The notes beneath the pieces are model-generated. The model saw only the letters and a program-made list of their open reading frames with translations, was not told where the DNA came from and did no database searches. Positions 8,168-19,457 of a DNA stretch of 64,000 bases are shown one piece after another. Origin of the DNA: Bordetella parapertussis (GTDB taxonomy: Bacteria > Pseudomonadota > Gammaproteobacteria > Burkholderiales > SG8-39); assembly GCA_945861875.1 (NCBI GenBank), contig CAMAWC010000003.1:1-64000 (forward strand), written 5' to 3'. The translations under genes and the position numbers were made by a program. Numbering within the stretch: position 1 is the first letter of the stretch; each line of letters starts with the position of its first letter.

Positions 8168-10558
8168 TTGCGAACTATGGAGCAAGGCATGGCGGACAAC
8201 CCGACCGGTTCATCGCTGATAGGCAAGCCGATTCGTCGCGTCGAGGACGACCGGCTGTTGCGCGGCATGGGACAGTACCTTGCCGACCTCAGCCCGGCAG
8301 GGACCTTGCACGCGGTGTTCGTGCGCAGCCCGCATGCCCACGCAAAGATAAGCCGCATTGATACCGCCGCGGCGCGCGCGCTGCCTGGCGTGGTGGCGGT
8401 GTTCACTTCTGCCGATACTGCGGACAGGACGGAACCGATTTGCGTTTCCGGCGAAGTACATACGCCGGAGCGCCTGCAGCGCGAGTTAAAGCCGCTGGAC
8501 CGCCTGCAGCCCATTCCGCTGTTCCCGCCAGAACGCGTTACTTATGTCGGGCATCCGGTGGCGATGATCGTTGCCGAAAGCCGCATCACGGCCCTCGATG
8601 CGTTGGAACTGGTGGAGGTCGATTACGACAACCTGCCGGTGGTGACCGACCCGGTCGAGGCGCTCAAGCCCGATGCGCCGTTGATCGAACCGTCGTGGAA
8701 GTCCAATCTCGCCTTGTCGGTGGCCACCGGCAAGGGTGATCCGGATGCGGCGTTTGCCGCTGCAGCGGTGGTGGTGGAGGAGGAGTTTCGCACCCACCGC
8801 TATGTTGCCTCGCCGCTGGAAACGCGCGGCATCCTCACGGTGGTCGAGCCGTTCAGCGGCGCGCTGACGGTGTGGGCGAGCACGCAGACGCCGCATGTGC
8901 TGCAGACCATCCTGGCAAGCACGCTGCGCATGCCCACCGAGCGCATTCGCGTGGTCGCCTGCGACGTCGGCGGCGGCTTCGGACAAAAAGGCATACAGAC
9001 CGTGGAGGACGCGCTGGTGCCGTTCGCGGCGCGCGAACTCGGCCGTCCGGTGCGCTGGGTCGAGGAACGCGGCGAGAACCTCACCGCGGCGGCGCATGCG
9101 CGCGATCAAGTGCATCGCATTTCCATGGCCGCCGACAAGGACGGCAACATCCTCGCGCTGCGCGACGATGTGATTGTCAATTTCGGCGCCTATAACGTCA
9201 TCGGGCTGGTGGTGCCCTACAACACGCTGTCGCACCTGCTCGGCGCCTACCATGTGCCCAACGCGCACATCTCGGTACGGGCGGTGCTGACCAACACCTG
9301 CTTTACCACACCGTATCGCGGCGCCGGCCGGCCCGAAGCGGTGTTTGCGATGGAACGCATCATCGACCGCCTGGCCGCGAAGCTGGACATGGATCCGGCC
9401 GATGTGCGTGCGCGCAACCTGGTGCCGGCGGAGGCCATGCCTTACGACACCGGCTTGCTCTACCGCGACGGCAACCCGCAGGTCTATGACTCGGGTAATT
9501 TCCCCGAACTGCTGCGCCGCGCGCGCGCACTGGTCAAGCTCGACGATATCCGCGCCCGGCAAAAAACCGCGAACAAGTCCGGGCCGTTGATAGGCGTGGG
9601 TTTCGCCTTGTATGTCGAGGGTTCGGGCATGGGGCCGTTCGAGGGCGCGGTGGTGCGCGTGCTGCCCTCCGGAAGGGTACAGGTGGCCACCGGCGCCTGC
9701 AGCCAGGGGCAGGGCCATCGCACCGTGTACGCGCAAATCACCGCCGATGCGCTGGGCGTGCCGTTTGAATCGGTTGATGTCATCGGCGGCGATACCGCGA
9801 CCATCGCTTACGGCATCGGCACCATCGCCAGCCGCAGCACTGTTACTGCGGGCAACGCCATCCACCAAGCGTCACTAAAGGTGAAAGATCGCGCCTTGTC
9901 GATTGCCTCCGGCCTGATGGAGACGGCTGTACCCGACCTGGAGATCGTCGGCGGACAGGTTCGCACCAAAGGGATTCCCGAACGCGCCATGTCCATGGCG
10001 CAGGTTTCGCAGGCGGCGCTAAAGGCCGTGCTCAAACAGGGCGCACCCGGCGACGGGTTGTTGTCTGACACCGCCTACTTCGTGCCGCCGACAGTGACCT
10101 ACTCGAGCGCCGCGCATGCGGTGGTCGTCAGCATCGATCCGGATACCGGCGTGGTGAAACTCGAACGTTACGTTGTCGTGCACGACTGCGGTCGCGTGGT
10201 CAATCCGCTGCTCGCCGATGCGCAGGTGGTCGGCGGCATCATGCAGGGCATAGGCGGCATTTTGCGCGAGGAACTTGTTTACGACGAAGCCGGCCAGCCG
10301 CTGACGGGCAGCTTCATGGATTACGCCATGCCTATCGCCTCGGACATGCCGCCGATTGAGCTTGACCACATCGAGAGCCTTTCGACGCGCAACCCGCTTG
10401 GCGTAAAAGGGCTGGGCGAGGGCGGTGCCATCGGCCCGCCTGCGGCGATTGCCAACGCCGTCGAGGATGCGCTAAAGCCTTTTGGCATCGTCATTCGCCG
10501 CGGGCCGCTCAGCTCGGCGCGCATCCACCGCCTGCTGTCCGAGGCGCGGCAAACCTAA
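8168..10558 (+). CDS. Xanthine dehydrogenase family, molybdopterin-binding (large) subunit
   Basis: IRRVEDDRLLRGMGQYLAD, VACDVGGGFGQKG, YRGAGRPEAVFAMERIID, GVKGLGEGGAIGPPAAIANAVEDAL. Confidence 0.95.
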   Translation: MRTMEQGMADNPTGSSLIGKPIRRVEDDRLLRGMGQYLADLSPAGTLHAVFVRSPHAHAKISRIDTAAARALPGVVAVFTSADTADRTEPICVSGEVHTPERLQRELKPLDRLQPIPLFPPERVTYVGHPVAMIVAESRITALDALELVEVDYDNLPVVTDPVEALKPDAPLIEPSWKSNLALSVATGKGDPDAAFAAAAVVVEEEFRTHRYVASPLETRGILTVVEPFSGALTVWASTQTPHVLQTILASTLRMPTERIRVVACDVGGGFGQKGIQTVEDALVPFAARELGRPVRWVEERGENLTAAAHARDQVHRISMAADKDGNILALRDDVIVNFGAYNVIGLVVPYNTLSHLLGAYHVPNAHISVRAVLTNTCFTTPYRGAGRPEAVFAMERIIDRLAAKLDMDPADVRARNLVPAEAMPYDTGLLYRDGNPQVYDSGNFPELLRRARALVKLDDIRARQKTANKSGPLIGVGFALYVEGSGMGPFEGAVVRVLPSGRVQVATGACSQGQGHRTVYAQITADALGVPFESVDVIGGDTATIAYGIGTIASRSTVTAGNAIHQASLKVKDRALSIASGLMETAVPDLEIVGGQVRTKGIPERAMSMAQVSQAALKAVLKQGAPGDGLLSDTAYFVPPTVTYSSAAHAVVVSIDPDTGVVKLERYVVVHDCGRVVNPLLADAQVVGGIMQGIGGILREELVYDEAGQPLTGSFMDYAMPIASDMPPIELDHIESLSTRNPLGVKGLGEGGAIGPPAAIANAVEDALKPFGIVIRRGPLSSARIHRLLSEARQT

Positions 10559-10584
10559 TCTTGCAGTCCAACCAGGGAGTCATC

Positions 10585-11565
10585 ATGAAAAAACTTGCTT
10601 GTTCCGTAGTCGCCGTATTCGGTCTGCTGGCCTTGAGCCTGGGACCCGCCGTCGCGCAGCAGTGGCCGTCCAAGCCGGTCAGGATCATCGTGTCCTATCC
10701 GGCCGGCGGCCCGGTCGACCTCCTCGCCCGCAATCTGGCCGTCGGCCTGCAGCAATTGTGGAACGGCACGCCTGTACTGGTCGAGAACAAGCCGGGCGCC
10801 AATGCCATTATCGGCACCGACTACGTCGCCAAGCAGCCGGCCGACGGGTATACGCTGCTGTTCGCCAATGATCCGTCGCTTTCGTCTAACCAGTACCTCT
10901 ACAACAAGCTGCCCTACGACCCGGTCAAGGACCTCGTTCCGGTGGTCAACGTGGCGAGTACGACGCTGATCCTGGTGACCAACGCGTCGGTGCCGGCCAA
11001 GAACCTGACCGAACTGATTGCGCTGGCCAAGCAAAAGCCCGGGGTGCTCTCCTACGGCAGCTTCGGTCCGGGCAGCGTAGTCCACCTGGACATGGAAGCC
11101 TTTGCATCGGCGGTCGGCATCAAGCTGCTGCACGTGCCTTTCAAGGGAACGGCGGATGTGATGCAGGCGCTTGCCGGCGGGCAGATCGACATGGCCTTCG
11201 CCGCCATCGGACCGGCGGTACCGCAGATCAAGGCCGGCAAGATGCGCGGCCTCGGCGTGGCAAGCCTGCAACGCCAGCCGCTGGTGCCCGATGTGCCGAC
11301 GTTCAGCGAAGCCGGCGTGCCGAATTTTGAGGCGCGCTCCTGGTTCGGTATTGCCGCTCCGGCCGGCACTCCGCGTCCCATCATCGATCGCATCGCCGCC
11401 GACGTGTTGCGCGTCGTCCAGACGCCCGATTATCGCAAGCGCGTGGTGCTGGATCTTGGTCTTGATCCCTTCGAAATGGGCCCGGACCAGTTTGCCGCCT
11501 TTCTCGTCAAGGATCGCGCCAAGTACGAGCAGCGCATCAAGAACGCCAACGTCAAGCTTGACTGA
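10585..11565 (+). CDS. TTT substrate-binding protein (Bug/TctC family)
   Basis: Signal peptide, QWPSKPVRIIVSYPAGGPVD, LLHVPFKGTADV. Confidence 0.93.
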   Translation: MKKLACSVVAVFGLLALSLGPAVAQQWPSKPVRIIVSYPAGGPVDLLARNLAVGLQQLWNGTPVLVENKPGANAIIGTDYVAKQPADGYTLLFANDPSLSSNQYLYNKLPYDPVKDLVPVVNVASTTLILVTNASVPAKNLTELIALAKQKPGVLSYGSFGPGSVVHLDMEAFASAVGIKLLHVPFKGTADVMQALAGGQIDMAFAAIGPAVPQIKAGKMRGLGVASLQRQPLVPDVPTFSEAGVPNFEARSWFGIAAPAGTPRPIIDRIAADVLRVVQTPDYRKRVVLDLGLDPFEMGPDQFAAFLVKDRAKYEQRIKNANVKLD

Positions 11566-11589
11566 ACTTTTCGCCGCGGCGGAGTTGCC

Positions 11590-11619
11590 AAAAAAATCGC
11601 CACCCGCAGGTGGCGATTT
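11590..11619. terminator. Hairpin terminator between convergent genes
   Basis: AAATCGCCACC-CGCA-GGTGGCGATTT, perfect 11-bp stem with A run before and T run after. Confidence 0.75.
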
Positions 11620-11641
11620 GCATTGTGACACGCACCGCGGC

Positions 11642-12706
11642 TCAGGTGGCGCCGTGCGCCTCCACATACAGTGCGTACAGCGAGTGGCTGCTGGTCATGT
11701 ACAAGCGGTTGTTTTTCGGGCCGCCAAAAGTGAGGTTGGCGCAGCGCTCGGGCAGGCGGATATGGCTTATGGCCTTGCCCTGCGGGTTGAACACCATCAC
11801 GCCATCGAGCTCTTCGGCTTTGGCCGTCGGTGAGCCGTTGCTGCCCCAGCCGCACCACAGGTTACCGTCGGTATCGACCCTGAAGCCATCAAGCGCCCCC
11901 GGGCCGTTGGCGTCTATGACCTTGGTCTTGCCCGACAGGCTGCCGTCGGCGGCGACGTCGTAGCCCCAGATGCTGCGGTTGGGCGTGCCGCGCCATTCGA
12001 CGACGTAAAGCTTTTTCTCGTCTGGTGAGAAGGCGAGGCCGTTGGGGTTGAGCAGGTCGGTGATCATGGCGCTGATTTTGCCGTCGCTGCCGATGCGGTA
12101 GACGTTGGTGGTGGCCTGCTCAGGCTTGGCGCGCGAACCTTCCCATTCGCCGTTGATGCCGAAGATCGGGTCGGTGAACCAGATCGAGTCGTCTGACTTG
12201 ACGACGATGTCGTTGGGCGCGTTAAGTTTTTTCCCCTCGAAGCTGTCGGCTAGTACGGTGATCTTGCCGTTGTGCTCGGTGCGTGTGACGCGGCGCGTCA
12301 CCGAATGCTCGCAGGTAACGAGGCGCCCCTGGCGGTCGCGTGTATTGCCGTTGGCGTAGTTGGCATTCTCGCGAAACACGCTGAAGGCGCCGTTGGTCTC
12401 GTCGTATTTCATGATGCGGTTGTTCGGGATGTCGCTCATCAGCAGGTAACGCCCGGCGGGGAAGTACACCGGGCCCTCGGCCCAGCGCATGCCGCTGGCA
12501 AGCTGCTCGACGCTGCTGCTGTAGATGCGGTACTTTGCAAAGCTCGGGTCGAGGATTTGCACCGAGGCGTCGGGGTAGCGCTGGTTGGGTTTGAAGCTGA
12601 ATGATTGCGCATTGGCGAGGCCGCTCGCGCCACCGAGCGCGGCGATGCTGCCGCCTGCGGCCAGCTTGATGAAATCACGCCTGCGTTTGATTGTGTCTTC
12701 CTGCAT
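11642..12706 (-). CDS. SMP-30/gluconolactonase-like protein with Tat signal
   Basis: RRRDFIKLAAGG twin-arginine motif; RWAEGPVYFPAGRYLLMSDIPNNRIMKYDE, LNAPNDIVVKSDDSIWFTDP; start set at MQEDTIKRRRDF. Confidence 0.92.
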   Translation of the reverse strand: MQEDTIKRRRDFIKLAAGGSIAALGGASGLANAQSFSFKPNQRYPDASVQILDPSFAKYRIYSSSVEQLASGMRWAEGPVYFPAGRYLLMSDIPNNRIMKYDETNGAFSVFRENANYANGNTRDRQGRLVTCEHSVTRRVTRTEHNGKITVLADSFEGKKLNAPNDIVVKSDDSIWFTDPIFGINGEWEGSRAKPEQATTNVYRIGSDGKISAMITDLLNPNGLAFSPDEKKLYVVEWRGTPNRSIWGYDVAADGSLSGKTKVIDANGPGALDGFRVDTDGNLWCGWGSNGSPTAKAEELDGVMVFNPQGKAISHIRLPERCANLTFGGPKNNRLYMTSSHSLYALYVEAHGAT

Positions 12707-13189
12707 GTCTCTCTCCTTGGATGGATCGTCGTTTTGGTTTTTAGTTATGGGTAAGACCAGCTGACAGCCCGAATATTCTAATGGCCATTGCGCGCCCATG
12801 CGCTTGCGCCAGCGGTGTTTGCGAAAATTTATTTCGCTTTTGCCGCTGGAGATGAGACGTCGTACGACTGCACAAGTCATCTCCGGCGCACGGAACTCGC
12901 GTTTGCGTCGCGCCGGATTACGCAAAGTTTGCGTGAAAGTCAGTTGACGGAAACCGTATCGTCCTTGGGTTGTGGCGCCGGCGGCGCGCTCTGGGCGTGG
13001 GCATCGGGCAAGAGATGCTCGATCAGCGGTGAGGCAACGAGGCCTGCGCAACGGCCAGTGAGACGGCGAGGGTGACGGCGCTTGTGGAATGGCGCATGCG
13101 GGGTCTTCGCTGTTTAGTGGATGGCGTTGGGTACGCGTCGTCTACGGCATGCGCGTGCTAAGCCGGGGCAGAGTGATTTGTGCAATCGC

Positions 13190-13220
13190 CTGGAAACGAC
13201 CGACTGGTGCGGCTTTCCAG
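13190..13220 (-). repeat. 31-bp hairpin element, copy A
   Basis: Minus strand CTGGAAAGCCGCACCAGTCGGTCGTTTCCAG; see findings. Confidence 0.6.
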
Positions 13221-13248
13221 CGTATTGCCGCCTTTTTGCCGTGGCGAT

Positions 13249-13653
13249 TCAGGCGCTCTTCGGGTACTCGCACACCTCGACCAGGTTGCCGTCCGGATCG
13301 CGCAAGTAAATCGAGCGCATGGCGCCCAGCGCGCCGCGGCGTGACACCGGGCCGGTGTCTATGGCGATGTTCTCCTTCTTGAGGTGGGCGATCACGCCAT
13401 CCAGCGGCACCGCGGCGATGAGGCAAAAGTCGCCGGCGCCCAGGGTGGGCACGCGCGCCTTGGTCGGCGTTTCGGTGGCGGCGTCCTGCAGGTTGAGTTT
13501 TTGTTTGCCGAACAAGAGCGCGTGGCGCGGCTGGCCTTCAGGGCCGCGAAAGAATTCGCGCTGCATGCCCAGGGCGCGTTCGTAAAAGCGCGTGGTGGCC
13601 TCGATGTCACTCACCGTCAGCACCAGGTGGTCTACGCGGTCGACAAGGCTCAT
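13249..13653 (-). CDS. VOC (glyoxalase/bleomycin resistance) family protein
   Basis: VDHLVLTVSDIEATTRFYERALGM ... SIYLRDPDGNLVEVCEY. Confidence 0.93.
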   Translation of the reverse strand: MSLVDRVDHLVLTVSDIEATTRFYERALGMQREFFRGPEGQPRHALLFGKQKLNLQDAATETPTKARVPTLGAGDFCLIAAVPLDGVIAHLKKENIAIDTGPVSRRGALGAMRSIYLRDPDGNLVEVCEYPKSA

Positions 13654-13671
13654 GTTGATCTTCTGCGACGA

Positions 13672-14478
13672 CTAAATCGGCGCGGCCGGGGCCACGGCGA
13701 CGCCTTCGATCTTGTGCCGCTCCAGCGCCTGGGCGACAAAGCCCGAGGCTTTCATCTCCTCGACAAAGCCGCGCATGTACTTGATGCCCTCGTCGCGGCC
13801 CTTGGAGGTGCCCATGGCCTGGTTGATATCCATGAAGCGGCCGGGGAGCATGCGCAGGTCGGGCACGCGTTTCATGTCCTTTTCCAGCTGCTGTTTCACG
13901 CCGGCGGCGACGTCGAGGTTTTGCGCGATAAAGAGGTCCACCACGCCGCCCGAGGTGGGGGTGCGCTCGAGTTTGGCCTGTTTCAGTTCGCGCGACAGGA
14001 ACAAGTCGTAGGCGCTCTTGGCGGCAACGGCGACGCGCACGCCCGGCTTGTCCACTTCGGCGTTGGCCTTGATCGGCGAATCCTTGCGCACGACGTAGGT
14101 ACCCTCGATCATGACGTAGGCGGCGGTGTAGTCGGTGTCGGCGCCGCGCAGCGGGTCAATGGCGAAAAAAGCAATGTCGGCCTGCTTGTTCTTGATCGCC
14201 TCGACCGATTTGTTTGCCGCATCAAAGGGTACCAGCACGACTTCCACGCCCAGGCGCTTGGCCAGTTCGCGCGACAAGTCCACCGACACGCCGCTGACTT
14301 CGCCGCTGGCGGCATCGCGCTTGGCCAGCACGGCGTTGCCGTAGTTGATGGCGGCGCGCAGCTTGCCGGTAGGCGCGAGTTGCGAAACGGCGGTGGCAGA
14401 GGGGGCGGGTGTGGTGGGCGTCATTGAGCAGGCAGTCAAAAAAGAGAGTGAAAAAAGGACGCTGGCAAGTCTGGGCAT
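13672..14478 (-). CDS. Extracellular solute-binding lipoprotein (SBP_bac_3-like)
   Basis: Lipobox LTACS, SGVSVDLSRELAKRLGVEVVLVPFDAANKSVEAI. Confidence 0.85.
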   Translation of the reverse strand: MPRLASVLFSLSFLTACSMTPTTPAPSATAVSQLAPTGKLRAAINYGNAVLAKRDAASGEVSGVSVDLSRELAKRLGVEVVLVPFDAANKSVEAIKNKQADIAFFAIDPLRGADTDYTAAYVMIEGTYVVRKDSPIKANAEVDKPGVRVAVAAKSAYDLFLSRELKQAKLERTPTSGGVVDLFIAQNLDVAAGVKQQLEKDMKRVPDLRMLPGRFMDINQAMGTSKGRDEGIKYMRGFVEEMKASGFVAQALERHKIEGVAVAPAAPI

Positions 14479-14571
14479 GGCGGATCCTTCAAGGGTATTG
14501 CGCTGCCGGCCGTAGTCAGGGTGCGGGACAGGCACGACGGGAGAGCGAGTTTAGCAGAGCGGGGCGCCCGG

Positions 14572-14997
14572 TCAGGGCAGCGGCATGCTGTGCCACCACA
14601 GGCGGCACACCTGGCACAGTCCGGCAACGTTGAACTGTGCGCTGAGCACGCCGTCCAGTACCAGGCGCGGCAGCGGGTCGCCGGGTTTGCGCGCGATCAG
14701 GTTGGTGCCGGTGGAGGCGGCCCAGATCTTGAACAATTCCTCCGAGGCCACCTGGTAGGTGACATGCCAGTGCGCGATGCCCGAGTCCGAGGATGTCGAC
14801 AAGACCTCGTAAGTGAGGGTGATGTCTTCCTGCAACTTGATGCGCTGCCAGTAGGCATCCAGTGCGCCGTGGCCGCGTTGCGTCGCAAAAGGCGTGTTGT
14901 GGTATTCGCCGTCGGCGGCGAACAGGGCGCAAAAGCGCGCCGGGTCGCGGCCCTCCCATGCCGACTTGTAGCCTTGCATGAATGTTTCGATGTTCAA
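14572..14997 (-). CDS. NTF2/SnoaL-like protein
   Basis: ETFMQGYKSAWEGRDPARFCALFAADGEYHNTPFATQRGHGALDAYW; TTG start proposed. Confidence 0.7.
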   Translation of the reverse strand: MNIETFMQGYKSAWEGRDPARFCALFAADGEYHNTPFATQRGHGALDAYWQRIKLQEDITLTYEVLSTSSDSGIAHWHVTYQVASEELFKIWAASTGTNLIARKPGDPLPRLVLDGVLSAQFNVAGLCQVCRLWWHSMPLP

Positions 14998-15244
14998 GGA
15001 AGCCCCCTCGCAGAAATGACTTTTCGCATACTCGCCGTTCAGTGCTTTGGCCGTCAACACCCGCGGCAATGCGCGTTCTCGATTGCGGCAAAGTGCCGCA
15101 TGGCGGCGATATGCGGGGAAAAACGGCCTGCGGCCTGATATTAGGCGTGTTTCCTCGTATTTAGACTGCCGGAATCGCTCTGGCAAAGCCTCTTTCCGGT
15201 AGAATGCCGGCCTTCGCAAGAATCACCAGTGCATTGGAAATCCC

Positions 15245-16873
<1,629 letters not shown>

Positions 16874-16886
16874 CAATGGCAGCCGG

Positions 16887-16917
16887 CTGGAAATCCGCGC
16901 CAGTGGCGGGTTTCCGG
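16887..16917 (+). repeat. 31-bp hairpin element, copy B
   Basis: CTGGAAATCCGCGCCAGTGGCGGGTTTCCGG, 14 nt after the ABC-F stop. Confidence 0.6.
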
Positions 16918-16967
16918 CCGATTGTGTGGCGCCGGTGCGGCCGTCGGAGTCCGGTTGATGTAAGCGT

Positions 16968-17519
16968 CTACGGCCGGCCGGCTGCCGTGATGACGATCTC
17001 GACGCGCCGGTTCTGGGCGCGCCCTTGCGCGGTGTTGTTGCCGGCCACCGGGCGCGACTCCCCGAAGCCTTGCGCCGACATAGTGTTCATTGGCACGCCC
17101 TTGGCCGCGAGGTAGCGCAAAACAGCACCGGCGCGCGCGGAAGAAAGTTCGATGTTGGACGGAAAGCGCGACCTGAGACCGGGACCGATCGGTACGTTGT
17201 CGGTAAATCCCTCGATAATGATTTGCTGCCCCGGCAGTGAGGCCAGTGTCGGTGCAATTTTTGCAAGCGCCGCTTCACCCTTTGCGTGCAGCTCCCAGCC
17301 GCCTTCGGAAAAGAGAATTTCATCGACGATGGTGACTTTGAGCTGGTTCTGCAAATCCTGGATCTTTGCCGTATCGCTGCTCAGTTCCGCCGACAATTGC
17401 TGGTTGAGTTGTGCGTACGAGTCCGCCCTTTTCACTTCGGTGTTGTAGGTCTGCTGTGAAACGCAGGCTGCGGTGAGTAGCGTCACAGATAACGCCATGC
17501 TGAGTTTGATCGATTTCAT
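16968..17519 (-). CDS. OmpA-family lipoprotein
   Basis: Lipobox TAACVS; IIIEGFTDNVPIGPG...NIELSSARAGAVLRYLAAKGV...GFGESRPVAGNNTAQGRAQNRRVEI. Confidence 0.92.
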   Translation of the reverse strand: MKSIKLSMALSVTLLTAACVSQQTYNTEVKRADSYAQLNQQLSAELSSDTAKIQDLQNQLKVTIVDEILFSEGGWELHAKGEAALAKIAPTLASLPGQQIIIEGFTDNVPIGPGLRSRFPSNIELSSARAGAVLRYLAAKGVPMNTMSAQGFGESRPVAGNNTAQGRAQNRRVEIVITAAGRP

Positions 17520-17769
17520 TTGATTCTCCAGTCTACGTATGCAATATGAGAATCCGTCTGCGCCATCCAAGGTGATTTCATTCTGCACCGGATAAAATTG
17601 GCGTTGGCCGGGCGCTTGAAAGGGCGGCGGCGGCCAGGGCGAGCGTGGCATACAGCGGACCGGCCATTCTACGAATGGATCCGGCGGTTTTAATTATTTT
17701 TTCGTTCCTTTTTGTCTTCAGCCGGCGTTCAATGCTGGTCGCCGGCCGCTTGGTTTTCGCTCGGGCGGG

Positions 17770-18501
17770 TCAAGGAGTCGCCACCACAACGTAGTGAACG
17801 CCGTTTGCGCCAAATGACGGCTTGAACCAGGTATTGCCGATTCGGTAGTAAGTGATGCCGTTTTTGGTGATCGCAAGCGCACCGGACGGCAGCACCGCGT
17901 AACTGACGCCCACCGGGTAGGGCCTGACGACGGGGTAGGGCGTGACGACGACCGTCGGTGTCGCGGCGGTCGCAGCAGCCACGCCGACAACTGCGCCGGC
18001 TGCGGCTGCGCAACCGACGCAAGTGGTGGCGTAGTAAGGCACGACGACCGGCGGGTGGTAGGCGGGGGGCACATAATACGCCGCGGGTGCGCCGTAATAC
18101 GGGCTGTGATAAGCGGTGGCACCGGATGGCGCCGTATAGCTGGTGTAGCCCGAACCCGTGGCATGGTAGGCGCTGCCGCCATCGGCGCCGGTCGCGGAGG
18201 TGCCCTGCCCGTAGGTGCGGGTGGCGGTGCCGCCGTTGGCGTTGGTTGCGGTCGTAGAACCCGATCCTTCGGCATGGTAGGCCGACCCGCCGTACTGGTT
18301 GGTCGCGGACGTGCCCTGGCCGGCGGTGTGGGTGGCACTGGATCCCCACGATGTGGTCGCGGTTGTGGACCCGGTGCTGTGCGTCGTGGTACCACCAGCG
18401 CGGTTTGCCGACGACCACGCCGCCGCAGGCCCCGAGGCGAGCGCGGTGCTCAGAATAATTACGATGCCAATCATGTTTTTTCTCATGGTTTGCCTCTTCA
18501 T
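17770..18501 (-). CDS. Secreted Gly/Ser/Thr-rich repeat protein
   Basis: Signal peptide, imperfect repeats of GQGTSAT..GGSAYHA.GSG, Pro/Tyr-rich centre. Confidence 0.75.
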   Translation of the reverse strand: MKRQTMRKNMIGIVIILSTALASGPAAAWSSANRAGGTTTHSTGSTTATTSWGSSATHTAGQGTSATNQYGGSAYHAEGSGSTTATNANGGTATRTYGQGTSATGADGGSAYHATGSGYTSYTAPSGATAYHSPYYGAPAAYYVPPAYHPPVVVPYYATTCVGCAAAAGAVVGVAAATAATPTVVVTPYPVVRPYPVGVSYAVLPSGALAITKNGITYYRIGNTWFKPSFGANGVHYVVVATP

Positions 18502-19451
18502 TGGGTCTTGGGTTTTGCGGACTTGCCCAGTCCGATCGGTTTGAAGCCGGGCGGCAGTTTAGGCACCTCCGGCCGCGCAAATGCGATGGGTGTCGCGGAT
18601 GCGATCTTTGCGGAACTGAACGCATCGGCGGGTACCGCCGGATCGAGCTGCCAGTTCGACAGGTCAAGCTGGTGGCGCAAGCGCAGCGGGTCGGCGCGGA
18701 AGACGGCGTTCATCTTGCGCGGCAGTTTGTCTTCGGCGCCGATCCAGACTTGCACGAACACATCGTTGGTTGCGAATGCGAGCATCTCTGTGGTCGTGCC
18801 GCCCACCACCTTGGACTGGCCGATGTAGAAGGCGAGCGTCACCCCGTCCGCAATCACTGCGTAAGGATCGGTGAGAATCAGGTCGGTGAAAGGATAGTAG
18901 ATGGCGGCAGAGTTGTACGCCGTCTTCAGCGTCGCCTCTATCGTCGGCGGCGCGTCGGCCACCGCCACAAAGTTCTCCGCCGGGGCAAAGGCCATCATTT
19001 TTTTGCCGTCGTAGTAAAACTCGGTCGCGGGACCGTCGCCGAGGGTGAGGACCCGCAGCTTGTCGGGGCGTTGGACGAGGACCTCGGAGCGGGTGGTGAA
19101 GGCGAGCGCCGGGCCGAGCAGGCTCGGATGCTCGTAGGTCACGACCGAGGTAAAGCTCATCGACTTGGCCGCGGCGAGGCGCTCACTCATGCCCTTGAGC
19201 AAGGCGAGGGCGCGCGGTTCGCGCACCATCTCGGGCGCCTTCGCCTGTGCTTTGGCCGCCGGCTTGGCGGCCTTGGCAGGTTTTGCAGCCGGGGTCGCCG
19301 GCTTGGCGTCGGCCGCCGGTGCCTGCGCCTGCGCGGCCGCGCCGGTGGCGGCAAAGATCCCGACGGCCAGCGCCACGGACGCAATGGAAAGTGCGGTCAA
19401 TTTTTTCAAAATCTGGCTCCTGTTAACGAAGTGGCAAAACGTTTGCAGCAA
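18498..19451 (-). CDS. DUF2092-like periplasmic protein
   Basis: Signal, Ala/Lys/Pro linker, RSEVLVQRPDKLRVLTLGDGPATEFYYDGKKMMAFAPAENFVAVADAPPTIEATL; stop overlaps next start by 4 nt. Confidence 0.75.
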   Translation of the reverse strand: MLQTFCHFVNRSQILKKLTALSIASVALAVGIFAATGAAAQAQAPAADAKPATPAAKPAKAAKPAAKAQAKAPEMVREPRALALLKGMSERLAAAKSMSFTSVVTYEHPSLLGPALAFTTRSEVLVQRPDKLRVLTLGDGPATEFYYDGKKMMAFAPAENFVAVADAPPTIEATLKTAYNSAAIYYPFTDLILTDPYAVIADGVTLAFYIGQSKVVGGTTTEMLAFATNDVFVQVWIGAEDKLPRKMNAVFRADPLRLRHQLDLSNWQLDPAVPADAFSSAKIASATPIAFARPEVPKLPPGFKPIGLGKSAKPKTQ

Positions 19452-19457
19452 TGGCGG

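Noticed and set aside
8486-9868. 460-aa minus-strand ORF
   Set aside because: Shadow of the molybdopterin subunit on the plus strand; Arg/His/Gly-rich composition typical of antisense frames in GC-rich DNA
15169-15202. Fifth copy of the 31-bp hairpin (gccggaatcgctctggcaaagcctctttccgg)
   Set aside because: Shares only outer bases; length and loop differ from the four accepted copies
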